Below, one piece after another: positions 22,301 to 34,300 of a stretch of 64,000 nucleotides of DNA. Source of the DNA: Diphasiastrum complanatum (Eukaryota > Streptophyta > Lycopodiopsida > Lycopodiales > Lycopodiaceae); contig CM055094.1 of assembly GCA_029204225.1 (NCBI GenBank), forward strand, positions 62,698,442 through 62,762,441. The letters run 5' to 3'. Each line of letters opens with the position of its first letter. Within the stretch, counting starts at the first letter, position 1. The notes beneath the pieces are model-generated. The model ran no database searches. It saw only the letters and a list, made by a program, of their open reading frames with translations, and had not been told where the DNA came from. The translations under genes were made by a program, and so were the position numbers.

Positions 22301-25300
22301 TTATGACTAGGGCCCATACGGATCAGATGACTTATCAGTAAATGACTTATCCCATATATGCCCATTAATAGAGGATACAAGGTGCCAAACTATACGGTCC
22401 AAACTGATCGTAACTGCGTAGGACCTGAATGGCTCTACAAGCACCGAGATGGAACCCTATAAACACATATTGGCTAAAACATGCACTTGAGATGCTATTA
22501 GGCCTATAACTCTCCATCCTCAAAAAAAATGTCCTCTGTGTTGATATAAAGAAATCGATGAAGCTGGAAAATAGAAATTATTTCAAAATGCCTCTATTGA
22601 AGATATTGCAAACGTGTATATGTCAAAGAAGCAACATCATCATGAATCAAACAACACTGTAAAAGTCGCCAAAATGTATATGCCTAAGGAGGAGCTGGAA
22701 ACCATGGTCGTTGGCTAGATTCCTGCTCACTGTGAAACACCGTGCATGTGAAAAACTCCAGCCAAGCATGATAGAAGAGGTGGCAAGTGACCCCACAAGT
22801 AACTCCAAACCAATCATATAGCCTATTAGTGGCTGATAATAGTATGAAGAAACAGGTGTGGAGATATCTCAAGCTGTCTAAAGGGACCACAAATCCCAAG
22901 AAGTGGCAGGTTGTACTTGCTCAAAAATGTACATAGAGTCCATCTAATCATATGGACCATGCCTACCATATAATAGCAGAGCTAGCAGGACCCACATAGC
23001 ACTAAAACATAAGCCACGTAACCTGTAATTGGCTCCATATGTAAGAAAAGAGCTGATCATATCCGTGTAGGACCTGAATGCTTGAATGAAACCCTCAAAA
23101 AAGCTTCAGAAGGAGCCATAGTGACCTAGATCTGTCAAAAGAAAACTTAAACTGAAATTGTCATACTCATACGGATTAGTAAGTGGTATTGTTGGAACCC
23201 TATCATGTAGAAGACCACCAAAGGAAGATTTGCCTCTGTCTGAATTTTAGGACCTGAAGGATCATTGGACTGCGCATCATACTACCTTCTCATGGGCAAT
23301 ACGACAACCTAGCTTTCAGCAGATGTTCATGTCTCTCTTCTATAATTATAAAAGCCCACTCTAAAGGAACAGACAGGCTTAAACAATCTGTATATTGTTC
23401 CTATTTGTGATCAAGCTTGTCAACTGGACCATCTAATTGGCCCAACTTGTAGGAAAATTTGGTTTCTCCTACAGAATCTTGACTTCTAGAAATTGAACTA
23501 AAAGCTGTAAAGTGCATTAAAAGTGCCTCGCTGTAGGAATAACATTGATATGAGGATCTGAAAACTCAGCAAAAGAATATAAAGTGGCAACATGTTTAAA
23601 TACTAGCAAAAGCTACTTATCTAAAACCCTATATATGAAAAACATTTTACATGATCCTTGCACAATAACGACGAGGGATTCAAATTTGCAATTAAAATGT
23701 GAAACTAATGTGTATAGAGAAAACTTGAGCAAAAAATAGCAAATTAGGTTTTCTTTCCAAAAGTTAAAACCACAGAAAATGCCCTGCAAAATAGAGGATT
23801 TGAACATTGTAGAACATCGATCCTAGCTAAGAAAAGTGCCAGACACTAAGTTTTCAGCAAAACATCATGTGTTGGATATCAAGTTATGAGCAGAACATCA
23901 TAACATAACATAGATAAAGCTTATTTTAAATGTAAAGAGCAATCCACAGATAGAACAATGTTTGAACAACAATGAGAATATCGGATGATCTAAGCTCAAT
24001 GTAACTTGACGCTTCATTGAAGCGTTTAAGGCTTGTTATGCTTTCTAAAGCAACAAGTTAGGCCCAGAGCCTGCGAGAAGACTAGGGTCCAATAGGGCAT
24101 TAAATAGTGTATTGTTCTTGATGTGATGCCATATCTATGAATATTGTTCATGCCTACACACAAGTATAGTACATATCTTAGATGGCTAGGAGGGTAGCCA
24201 CTCTTCTATATGTATATGAATGTTATGTCTAGAACAATACCTAGCATAACAAAGTAAAGGTACAACTTCAAGTGTATGGAGTCCACCCACAAAGTTCCAA
24301 GCCATCAACTCAATCATGCATTGTGCACAAACTAAGTGCTATGACATGGCTGCACACTTCCTCAGTGCCCAAGTGTAGGTGCAAGTCACATTCACAAATG
24401 CATGTTCACGTTAGTTTTTGTACACTTTTACATAGACCACCAATCAACGAGATCTCTACTTTCTAATAGAAAGATAAGGAAAATTCTCATTTCACCACTT
24501 TGCTTGCTCAAAACCTACTAACTAAAAAACATAGTTTGACGGGCGTAGCACACCAACTAAATATATAAAGAATTAGCACAAATCAACTAGCCAAATCAAT
24601 CAGCCAGCCTGGATTAAGATCTCAAATGGACCACTCTTGTCCATCATGTTTTGCTAGACTTTCTCATAGCACCATAGTTCCACTTAATTTGGCTGGCTCA
24701 CTCCTCACAACACATGGAGTAAGCCATTCCTATCAAGTGCTAGGGGGTACTTACACCCTTGCCTTAGACACTCTAATACTACCAAAGATTAGTGGGATTA
24801 TCTCTCTGATGTACCACACGTCAGTTTTCCTAAGCAATTTGTTGTTTTTTTATCATAGATGTTTTAAGCTCCCAACGGTTATAGATAAACAAGTGTTATT
24901 TTTTTCTCATCATATGTACCATTTTCTATCCAGAAGATAATTTAAGCTCGTCCTTCTTATTCATTCTCAGATTTTTGAGTGGAAAATTAAATCAAGTAAT
25001 TCACTATATCATAAAAAGCCAACATAAAAATTGGGATCTAACATAAAATGCAAGCTCCTTTCACCCCCTCTCTCTTTTTCTCTCTCAAGTCTCTCTCTCT
25101 AAGCGATGGTGAACCTCCAGTGATGGTGAACCAGCGATGGTGAACCTCCAACGATGGTGATGCTGCCCTGATTCTACAGCCAGATTGGGCGCAAGTCTCT
25201 AATGCGTTTTTCAGGTATTTTTGCAGCACTCTAGCCCACACGTTTCAGGTGTTTCAGGTGGCAGCTTATTCCGGTTGAGAGGGTGCACTTTCAAGGACCA

Positions 25301-28300
25301 GAAGCATCAGTTTGCCAAACTCTTCCACGCATTTTTTGTGACAAATTGGGCGCATTTTATTGCAGTTCTGTCCAGTGCATTTTTAGCCAGATTTTTCAAA
25401 TCATTTTTTGGATGAACAGGGCACTGTTTTCTGTCCAATCAGCGCTTTGATTTTAGCTTGACCAATCACATGCAAAAAACATTGCTTGGATTTGATCCCT
25501 GTTTCTAGTTATTTTGGGCGCAAATCAAAGCGTTTTTGCAGCCAGATTGGGCGCAATCTTTTCCAAGTCCTGTCAGCGCATTTTTCTTGCTAGTTTCGCT
25601 AGTCCTGTCTGATTCTCCCTCAACGCTCTATCCTTGCTGGAAATAATGGAACCAAAAGACCTTGATACACCCTCAACTCTTCCTCCTCCTTCACCTAATC
25701 CCTCTACTCCTCCTCAGTTTGTGATATCTAAAGCCTCACCTGTCACTATACCTCACTCTATCCTACCGGAAGACATTCACTATCATGTTGCCTTGAAACT
25801 TAGAGCCAAGCTGAAAGGGACCTTTATTTTTATAGATGCTGATTTAACTCATACCCAATGGCTAGCAAGGAAAAAAATCATACAAGAAGCTAAGGAAAAA
25901 AGGCAACGGGTGGTGTTTATTGACGGCAAGCCACGATACTATGAACGCTCACTATAGGGAATCCGGGCTCCCGGGCATGTAAGCAGCCCGAGATCCCCCA
26001 TGACGCTTCGTATTGGATTTTGGAATTGTAATCGCTTCCTCGCTTCCTCTTCTGCAGGTGACCTACAATCCTATCTTTGCTCGTACGGATATTTTACTTC
26101 TAGCAGAGACTCATGAGTCTCAATTTCGTCCTTTTCCTATGGTGACAAATTTCTCCGGCGCTGCCTTGGCCAATGAGCTGATTATTTGAAAGATGAATGT
26201 TACATGGATGCATTTGTTACTCAAAATTTCAATATTGATGTATCATCTTTTCCTAAAGCTTTTTCTTTTTCAAATGCTAATTTAAAATCTACATCTGAGG
26301 GTAAAATCTTTAAAAGACTTAGGGAGGAATATAGTGACATATTCCCTGAGCAGTTGCCTGAGGGTCTACCCCCCTCAAGGGGGGTAGACCATCACATAGA
26401 TCTTCCTGATAGCTCTCTTGTATCGTTATTTCCTTACAGGATGAGCCCAAAGGAAGAAGATGAGGTTGCTAGGCAACTTGAGGAGGTATTACATAAGGGT
26501 CATATTCGACACGGTAAGCCTTGGTGAGCTTCTGTATTATTATTTGGCAAGAAAGATGGTGATATACGTCTTTCTGTGATTATAAGAAGCTTAATAAAAT
26601 GACAATTAAAAACCATTATCCCTTACCTCGTATGAACAACCTAATGGACCAATTGAATGGTGCTAAGTATTTCACCAAATTGGACCTTAGGTCGGGATAC
26701 CATCAGAATAGAATCCACGAGGGGGATGTTTTCAAAACTGGTTTTTGTTCTAGGTATGGCCATTACAAATTTTTAGTTTTACCTTTTGGTCTAGCTAATG
26801 CCCCAACGACCTTTTTGTTGTAGCTGAAAATATCGCAAAAAAATTCTGCCTCACTAGAAGAAGTAGCAACAGTGGGCCGCTTTTTACTTGACCAAGAAAT
26901 TGCAGAATTTCCATAGAAAAAGCAATGTCCACTTGTAGAGCGTCTAGTGTCTTGATCTCCACCCCAATCCAAGTCACTAAAACCAACCAAACATGCATCA
27001 TCACAAGCAGAAAAAACCAGTCCATGACTTCTTGTTCCTTGAAGATATCGAAAGATCATCTTCAACGCTTTCCAATGTGATGTCATCGGGGCATGCATGA
27101 ATTGACTCATGAGTGAGACACTATAAGAAATGTCCGGTCTTGACATAGGTAAATGAGACAGCCAATAGCTTGACAATATAAAGTAGTATCAAATGGTTCA
27201 CCATTACCTTGACTACTTAATTTCAGGCCTGTCTCCATAGGTGTAGCAACCGGCTTGCAATTTTCCATCTTGAACCACTTCAAAATCTGTCCAATGTAGC
27301 GTTCTTGAGAGATGAAAATTTCAGCCCCTTCTTGTACAAATTCAAGACCAAGATAAAAGTGCAATAGGCCTAAATCTGAGGTTTCAAAAATCGTACCAAG
27401 ATCAAGTATTAAGGCATCAATTTGCTGCTCATTAATTCCCATAACAATAATATCATCAACATAAAGCAAAATAATGATGATAAAATTTGAAGTATGCTTG
27501 ACATTAAGAGTAGATTCGCTAGGACTACTAGTAAACCCACGATCACAAAAGTAGGCATGTATCTTTTGATACCACGTCCTTGGGGCTTGCTTCAGTCCAT
27601 GAAGTGCCTTCTTGAGAAGACAAACTTTATCTTCTTGGCCTTCAACCAAAAAACCAGCAGGTTGTTGAAGGTACACTTCCTCATTGAGATCACCGAAATG
27701 CTGTCTTTATGTCAAGTTGCCGCAAACGCCAACCAAAATGGGCAGCCAAAGAGGTTACTACCCTTACCGTAGTCATTCGAGCGGTAGGAGCAAAAGTCTC
27801 CTCATAATCAATACCCTTTTGCTGAGCATAGCCTTTGGCAACAAGCCTTGCCTTGTACCTTTCAGCGGTACCATCTGTCTTGTACTTGATTTTGTATACC
27901 CATTTAAAACCAATTGCCTTCTTCCCTTGAGGAAAATCAACAAGAACCCAAATCTGGTTCTTCATGAGTGAATCATACTCATCTTGCATCGCATCCTCCC
28001 AACATTTCTCCCTTGGCCTGCTCATAAAAATCAGGTTCTTCCGCAACATCTCCATGAGATGTAAGAGCAAAATCTGAAAAATCAGCATAGTCCACTAATT
28101 TTGTAGAGGCACATGTCTTTCTATGATAAAACGAACTTACTTTGTTGTCCCGCAAAGTCGCCAACAACCACCGTGGGACTGTTTTGGGCTGTCCAACAGC
28201 CATGTCTCTTTTTGCAATTTGTTGTCCAAGATTTTCCAAAACTGTTCTTTGTTGTCCAAGATCTTAGCAATAATGGGCGGTTCTTGATGAACATTAGGCT

Positions 28301-31300
28301 CTAAACTTGATGAGGTGTTGGGCAGTTTGAAACTGGTTGATTGCTGCCCCTTGTCTCCAGAAATAGAAGATGGTACCAAATCTGGAAAAATTCAACATTC
28401 ACACTATGTGGGCTGTCCCCCTTCAAGATATGAGTTGGGGCCACATCTAATGAATTCTTTTCATCAAAATGCGCATCACGACTATCAATTATCTTGTTAG
28501 TGCTCAAATTGAACAGCCTATAGCCTTTGCTTTCACTACTATAGCGAACAAAAATGCATTTAACTCCTTTATCCTCAAGCTTTGTACGAAGTTTATCCGG
28601 AATAAAAGCATAAGCCGTACAACCAATAATGCGAAAGTGAGAGATTGTGGACTTCTTCCCATACCAAACTTCATAAGGAGTTAATACCTTCAATGCTTTA
28701 GTAGGACTACGATTCCTTATGTATGCCGCCGTTATAATCGCTTCAGCCCAAAACTTGTGAGGCAGCCCCTTTGCTTTGATCATGCAACGAGCCATCTTCA
28801 TAAGTGTGTGATTCTTTCGCTCGGCAACACCATTTTGTTGAGGCGTATAAGGAGTTGTCATTTGATGTAGAATTCCCTTTTCTCGAAGAAATGCACCGAA
28901 CGTATTCTTAATGTATTCCCCTCCTCGATCGGTGCGTAGGGTCTTCAAAGAATGCCCAAACTGATTTTCCACCATTGCTAGAAAATCTTTGAAACGTTGA
29001 AAAACTTTCGATGTAGCCTTCATAGGATAGATCCATGTAAAACGGGAAAAGTCATCAATAAAAGTCACAAAATAGATGCACTTTCCAATGGATTCGGTCC
29101 TCGTTGGACCACAAACATCACTATGAACCAAATCAAATTTATCAAGAACCCTTATAGTTCCATCAATTGGAAAAGGTTTCCTTTGAAACTTTCCAAGTAT
29201 GCACCCCTCGCATACATGCCCTTCCGGCTGCTCAATAGTAGGAATGTCTTCTACCATATTAAATGTCTTCAGCTTCTTCAAACTTGCAAAGTTGAGATGC
29301 CCAAACCTTGCGTGCCACAATTCAGCCAACTCCAATGATTGTGATGTAGAAGCAACAAGACATATAGAGGGAATTCGTCGCTCATAGGTATCCATAATGA
29401 ATAAGCCAGCATGCATTGTTCCCGAAAGACACTTATTTTCTTTGAACTCAACAACTAGTCCTTGCTTCAACATAGTTGAAACCGAAAGAAGATTCTTCTT
29501 GATTCCTGGAACATTAAGCACATTCTTAATGTACTTTTCTTCACCATTAGGCAAAATGATGGCTACAATTCCAATTCCATGAATAGAATAAGATGCATCA
29601 TCCGCACATTGTACCTTACTTCCATTTTGCACTTTCACTAACTTAGTGAATGCTTCTTTACGAGAAATCATATGACGAGTAGCACCACTATCAATCACCC
29701 ATTCAATGGGCTGAAAATCAGCAACTTGCAAAACAGAATCTGAATTCCTCACAAATGTAGTTGTACTAGTAGAAGCAATATTAGACACAAAAGCATAGTC
29801 TTGGTTGAAGAGATCACCACTAGCTTCAAGCTCTTGCTCCAAAGTAGCAAGTGAAGCACTAGTATCAATTCCTTTACTCTCCTCTTTCGCAAGCTTCTTC
29901 TTACAATCCTTGATGAAGTGCCCATACCTTTTGCAATAATGGCACTTCCCTTTCTTCTTTTGAGTGTTGACATTTTGACCTCCAACGGGCTTTTGCTCAT
30001 CCTTGGAAGGAGGATTCCCCTTTCCTTTTGACTTGCCTTTGCCCTTGCCTTTCGTGAAAAAAGCTTGATCTTGTTGAGTGTCACCCGCAAAGTTTTGCCT
30101 CGTTAGCTCCTCTTGAAGAAGCAGCCCAACAAGTTCATCAAAGGAGAGTTGTTGTCCCCTAAGAGAGATACTTAAAGATGAAACAAATGGAAGATAAGAT
30201 GAAGGTAATGAGTTGAGAGTAATGGAAACAAATTGAGCATCCTCAATTATCTCATCAATATTGAGAAGCTCCTCATGAAGATCCTTGATCTTCGTCAAGT
30301 GATTGGTCACTTGATCCCCTTCTTGCATCTTCAACAAAGAGAGCTGATTTCTAAGATACACCACTCTTGCTGCATTTTTGACTCTATACATAGTATAAAG
30401 TGTATCCCACGCACTTTTAGATGTCTTACGAGATCTAATATGAGGTAAGATAGATCTTTTCACTGCAAGAGCAACCATAGAATGTGCTTGTGCATCCCTT
30501 CTATCCCACTTCTTTTGTTCTTCCGAAGATGTAGAAGATGATTATGATGATCCACGAGGTGTAGTAGGTGCCAAAGGAGGAGGCCTTTCCTCATCACCAT
30601 TGACCAAATCCCATAGCCCTTTCACTATGAGAAGATTCTTCATCATGTAATTCCACAAGGAAGAGTTTGTGCCATCCAACCGATCTTCACTAAAAAAAAA
30701 ACCGATAGCTTTTGATTCTTTAGCCATTACCTCCAACAGAATTTCAGCTTCTAGTAGATAGGAAAGAGAGCCTTTCCAAAGCCAAATCTACTCACACATT
30801 TGCAGTAAACAAAGAGCTGACAATAAGAGCACAAGATGTCTACCAATCTGCAACCAAAGTGCCCAAAAGATAATGGATAGATGGTTGTTTTTCTGCACAT
30901 AAACACCAGCTTCTTGAAAATTAGGTTAGCTTCGATTGAAGCCTACACCGAAACCCAATTAGGAAGCCAAATAGTGTGATCAACACACAATTCAATAGGA
31001 CTGCTGAAAGCGCCCTACTGCTTGCTGAAAATCTGCAATTTTCCAGCCACAAATTTGCCCTAACCCAAAATAGGGTTTGCTGAATTTTGGGCGTCCTCCT
31101 CCAAAACTACAAACTTGACAAATCAGCAAAGTAAGAAGGTTCCAAAACCCAAATTAGAAGCAGATTTTTGGGCGCCGTCCTCAAGACAAGACTTCATGAA
31201 AACTAGCTACAAAAAATCAGATTTGAGATGCTGATTTTTGGGCGCCAAAAATTGCTCCTCCATGATCCATGATGGGCGCCCTCCTTCAACCTGAAAAGAG

Positions 31301-34300
31301 ACAAAAGAGCTGATCCAAACTCCACTTGGAAATATCAGCAAGATGCTGAATTTTCAGATCACAAAGTAGAGTAGCTCCTCTTTTGGTAGGGCGCCAACAT
31401 ACAAGCTTGTTGCAGATCCGGTTGCTCTGAAACCATGTAGGAAAACAAGAGCCAAGGCACCAAGATCTAACTATTAAACAATCTCCACAAGACAAATGAG
31501 GGTTGAAGATGGGCGCCCTCAAGAAGAGAGAGAAAGCAGAAATGCAAGCTGAAAAACGGAGAGCAATGCTTAGCAAATGTAAAAACTGGAATACACAATG
31601 AGCATCTAAGTACTCTACCTGGATGTGGCCAAATGCCAACAAACCCTACGCTTAACCACTTACTAAATGTAGGGCATCCCCAAAAGTCAAGATAGGGCCC
31701 CTTAACAAAATTAGACCCCTCAAGACCCACGAGTCAGTACATGACCAAAATTGGGTCCAACTGAAATTAAGACAAACTTAACATGGCCTAAATAACTAAA
31801 TACCCATGGTTACACAAATCTCGACCTTTTGGGTCAAAGTAACCTATGGATTAACTTTAGCATAGTCATTTATTTCTAACACTTTCAGCAGATGATGAAC
31901 GATATCCTTTGTCCTTATCTGAGAAAATTTATGCTGGTATTTTTGCATGACATTTTGATTTATAGCAAGACTCTTGAAGAGCATAATGCGCATTTGCATA
32001 CGGTCTTAGACATTCTAAGACAGGCAAAGCTCTTTGCTAAGGAGTCTAAGTGTGAGTTTTTTCAAACAACGCTCAAATACTTGGGACATATCATTTCAAA
32101 TCGAGGCCTTGAGATCGATTATGATAAGGTCCACAAAGTTCGTGATTGGCCTATCCTGAAAACCATAAGGGAAGTTAAATCCTTTTTAGGCTTCACAGGT
32201 TTTTTCCATAAGTTTATTAAAGACTATGCTTAATTGCATTACCTTTAACGAATCTTCTTAAGGGAGTGAATAAAGTGAAAAGTAAAACTAAAAAGGGTAA
32301 TAAAAAAAAGCTAGAAGACGTTCGAAAATCAGTCCACCTGTTGTTTGGACCGATGAACTAAATCAAAGATTTGACGCTTTGCAGATGTTAGTGTCTACCG
32401 CCCCTATCTTACACATAGTGGACCCTCGCAAACCTTTCCTGGTGGAAACGGATGCTAGTGACTTGCGGTGGGTGCAGTCCTTACCAAGATGGTAGATCAA
32501 TGGCTTTTGAAAGCAAGAAGTTGGACCCAGCTCAAAGTAGATATTCTACTTATGAGAAGGAACTTTTTGATGTCATCCACACATTGAAGATCTGGAGACA
32601 TTATTTATACGGATCGAAATTCAAGGTTATGACGGATCACGAATCTCTTTAGTTTATTTGTGATGCCTTGGACATGAAGGATTGTAAGGCCAGTTGGTTG
32701 GAACTCATTCAGGAGTTCGATTTTGACATTAAGTACCGTTGAGGTATGTCGAATTGTGTCGTTGATGCTTTGATCCGAATTGGAGAGGTTAATCAATTAT
32801 GTTTTGCTGAGTTCCAATCCGAGTTCTATCTTTCTCTGTGAGACCTTTGTCGAACCGATGAGTTTTTCGATCGCATTTGGCAAGGAGTCCTGGCAAGAAG
32901 CTCCAACTTGAGAGGTAATCTTGGAATGCAGGATTCCAAGAAGTCTCGCAAAGAGAAGATACTTACTGATTATTCTATTAGGAACGGTTTACTTTTCCGT
33001 AGAGGAAAAGTGTGTGCCAGACATCGTGGACATCAGGGCCCAAATCCTGCACAAGCATCACGATAGTCCTAGTGCGAGGCATCCTAGCATACAGAGAACG
33101 CTTGACCTCGTTAAAAGAGAATTTTATTGGAGGACGATTTGAAACTTAGATTCCCTGGTTTTCTCCAATAAAAGGAAGGTTTTATGGGGGAGGGAATGTT
33201 ATGTACCATAATGATATGCCCTTCAATGACGGCCTCGCAAGGGGCAGAATGTAGGTCTGGTGTTATCAACATTTGTTCAGTGCCACGTGTCACCATCGTA
33301 GGTGGTCATGTGTCGCCTACGGGACCGTGCTCAATGGGACCCACTATGCTATGCCTATATAGTGGTGGGGCTTCCCCTTTTGCATTCACTCAGTCTCCTC
33401 GGGAGTTGGTGGATGAGAGCACATGCAGTAGCCAGGATGTATCTCCAGGCCAAGAGATGTATGCTAGGGAGAGCCGAGAGCGATGGCTGAGACACCGGTT
33501 ATTGTCAGAGGCTCGACTGGGCATGATGTTGTCAGTAACTCCAGTGCATGGGGGTGGGTCGGTAGTGACCCTACGGATGGGCGAATACAGTGTGTCGTCA
33601 CTAGTATGGGGCGTGCGTCAACCGTCGGAGATCTAAGGGAGCTGTAACATATGGTATGCTCTTTACACTTGAGAATTTTCAGGTGGCCTTAAAGTTTGAC
33701 CTCAACCTATCATAAGATAACATTGAGTTTCATTGTAGAAGCAATCACTACTAGTTTGAGAAGAGTTTCATCACCCGTCTTGCTTAAATTACTGCCTAGA
33801 TACCCTATACCAAAAATTGGCTTCTACGTTTGTCTCTCTTCACCACTCTTCTAGACTACAAATTCAATAGTAGGTTAGAGACACCACAATGCTAGATAAC
33901 CAATAAAAGAGTATACTGGTATTTTACGAGCAATGCCAAAATATAAAACATTGAGGTCAGTTACATAAAAAAACCCTGATTAGCTATATCAGTCTCTAGA
34001 GTGAAGGTTGGCATACCATGTCCAAAATAAAGGACCACAATAGCTACATACGAATGTAGTGTGTTCCAACACTAAAATCAATTATTGATGAGAGATGATT
34101 CCAGAGCGTTCAACAACAATGAATATCTTTTCTTCCAACCACAAATCAATCAATGGCAGCTGATAAAACTTCATTGACACAATTATGATGTTGGGTAAGC
34201 CAATTATCAATTCTGAAAATAATTGATAAGTTGGCTTAGCAAACCACACGGAAAGAACTACATCATGGAATTAACATCAATCCAAAGGAGCTCAAGGGAG

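Larger units (their letters stand above)
26816..31881 (-). mobile_element. Copia-1, Ty1/copia element lacking its 3' LTR
   Basis: The 5' LTR (31436-31881) starts TGTTAG and ends CTACA on the minus strand. Gag-pol follows in copia order (gag, protease, integrase, RT, RNase H). The 3' end stops inside RNase H (SSSEAEF) at the gypsy-4 junction without an LTR. CTTTT (26811-26815) and CTTTC (31882-31886) flank the element, an imperfect 5 bp target duplication. Confidence 0.88.
26171..33649 (+). mobile_element. Gypsy-4, Ty3/gypsy fragment split by copia-1
   Basis: The left part (26171-26815) holds the start of reverse transcriptase; the right part (31882-33649) resumes at the next codons (FQQMMNDIL after ANAPTTF) and carries the rest of the RT, RNase H, the integrase zinc region and the 3' LTR. 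The 5' LTR, gag, protease and integrase core are absent. Many stops are present. Confidence 0.85.

Noticed and set aside
33184-33636. 150-codon plus-strand frame
   Set aside because: It lies across the gypsy-4 LTR, which has clear LTR ends and a polypurine tract; not a gene.
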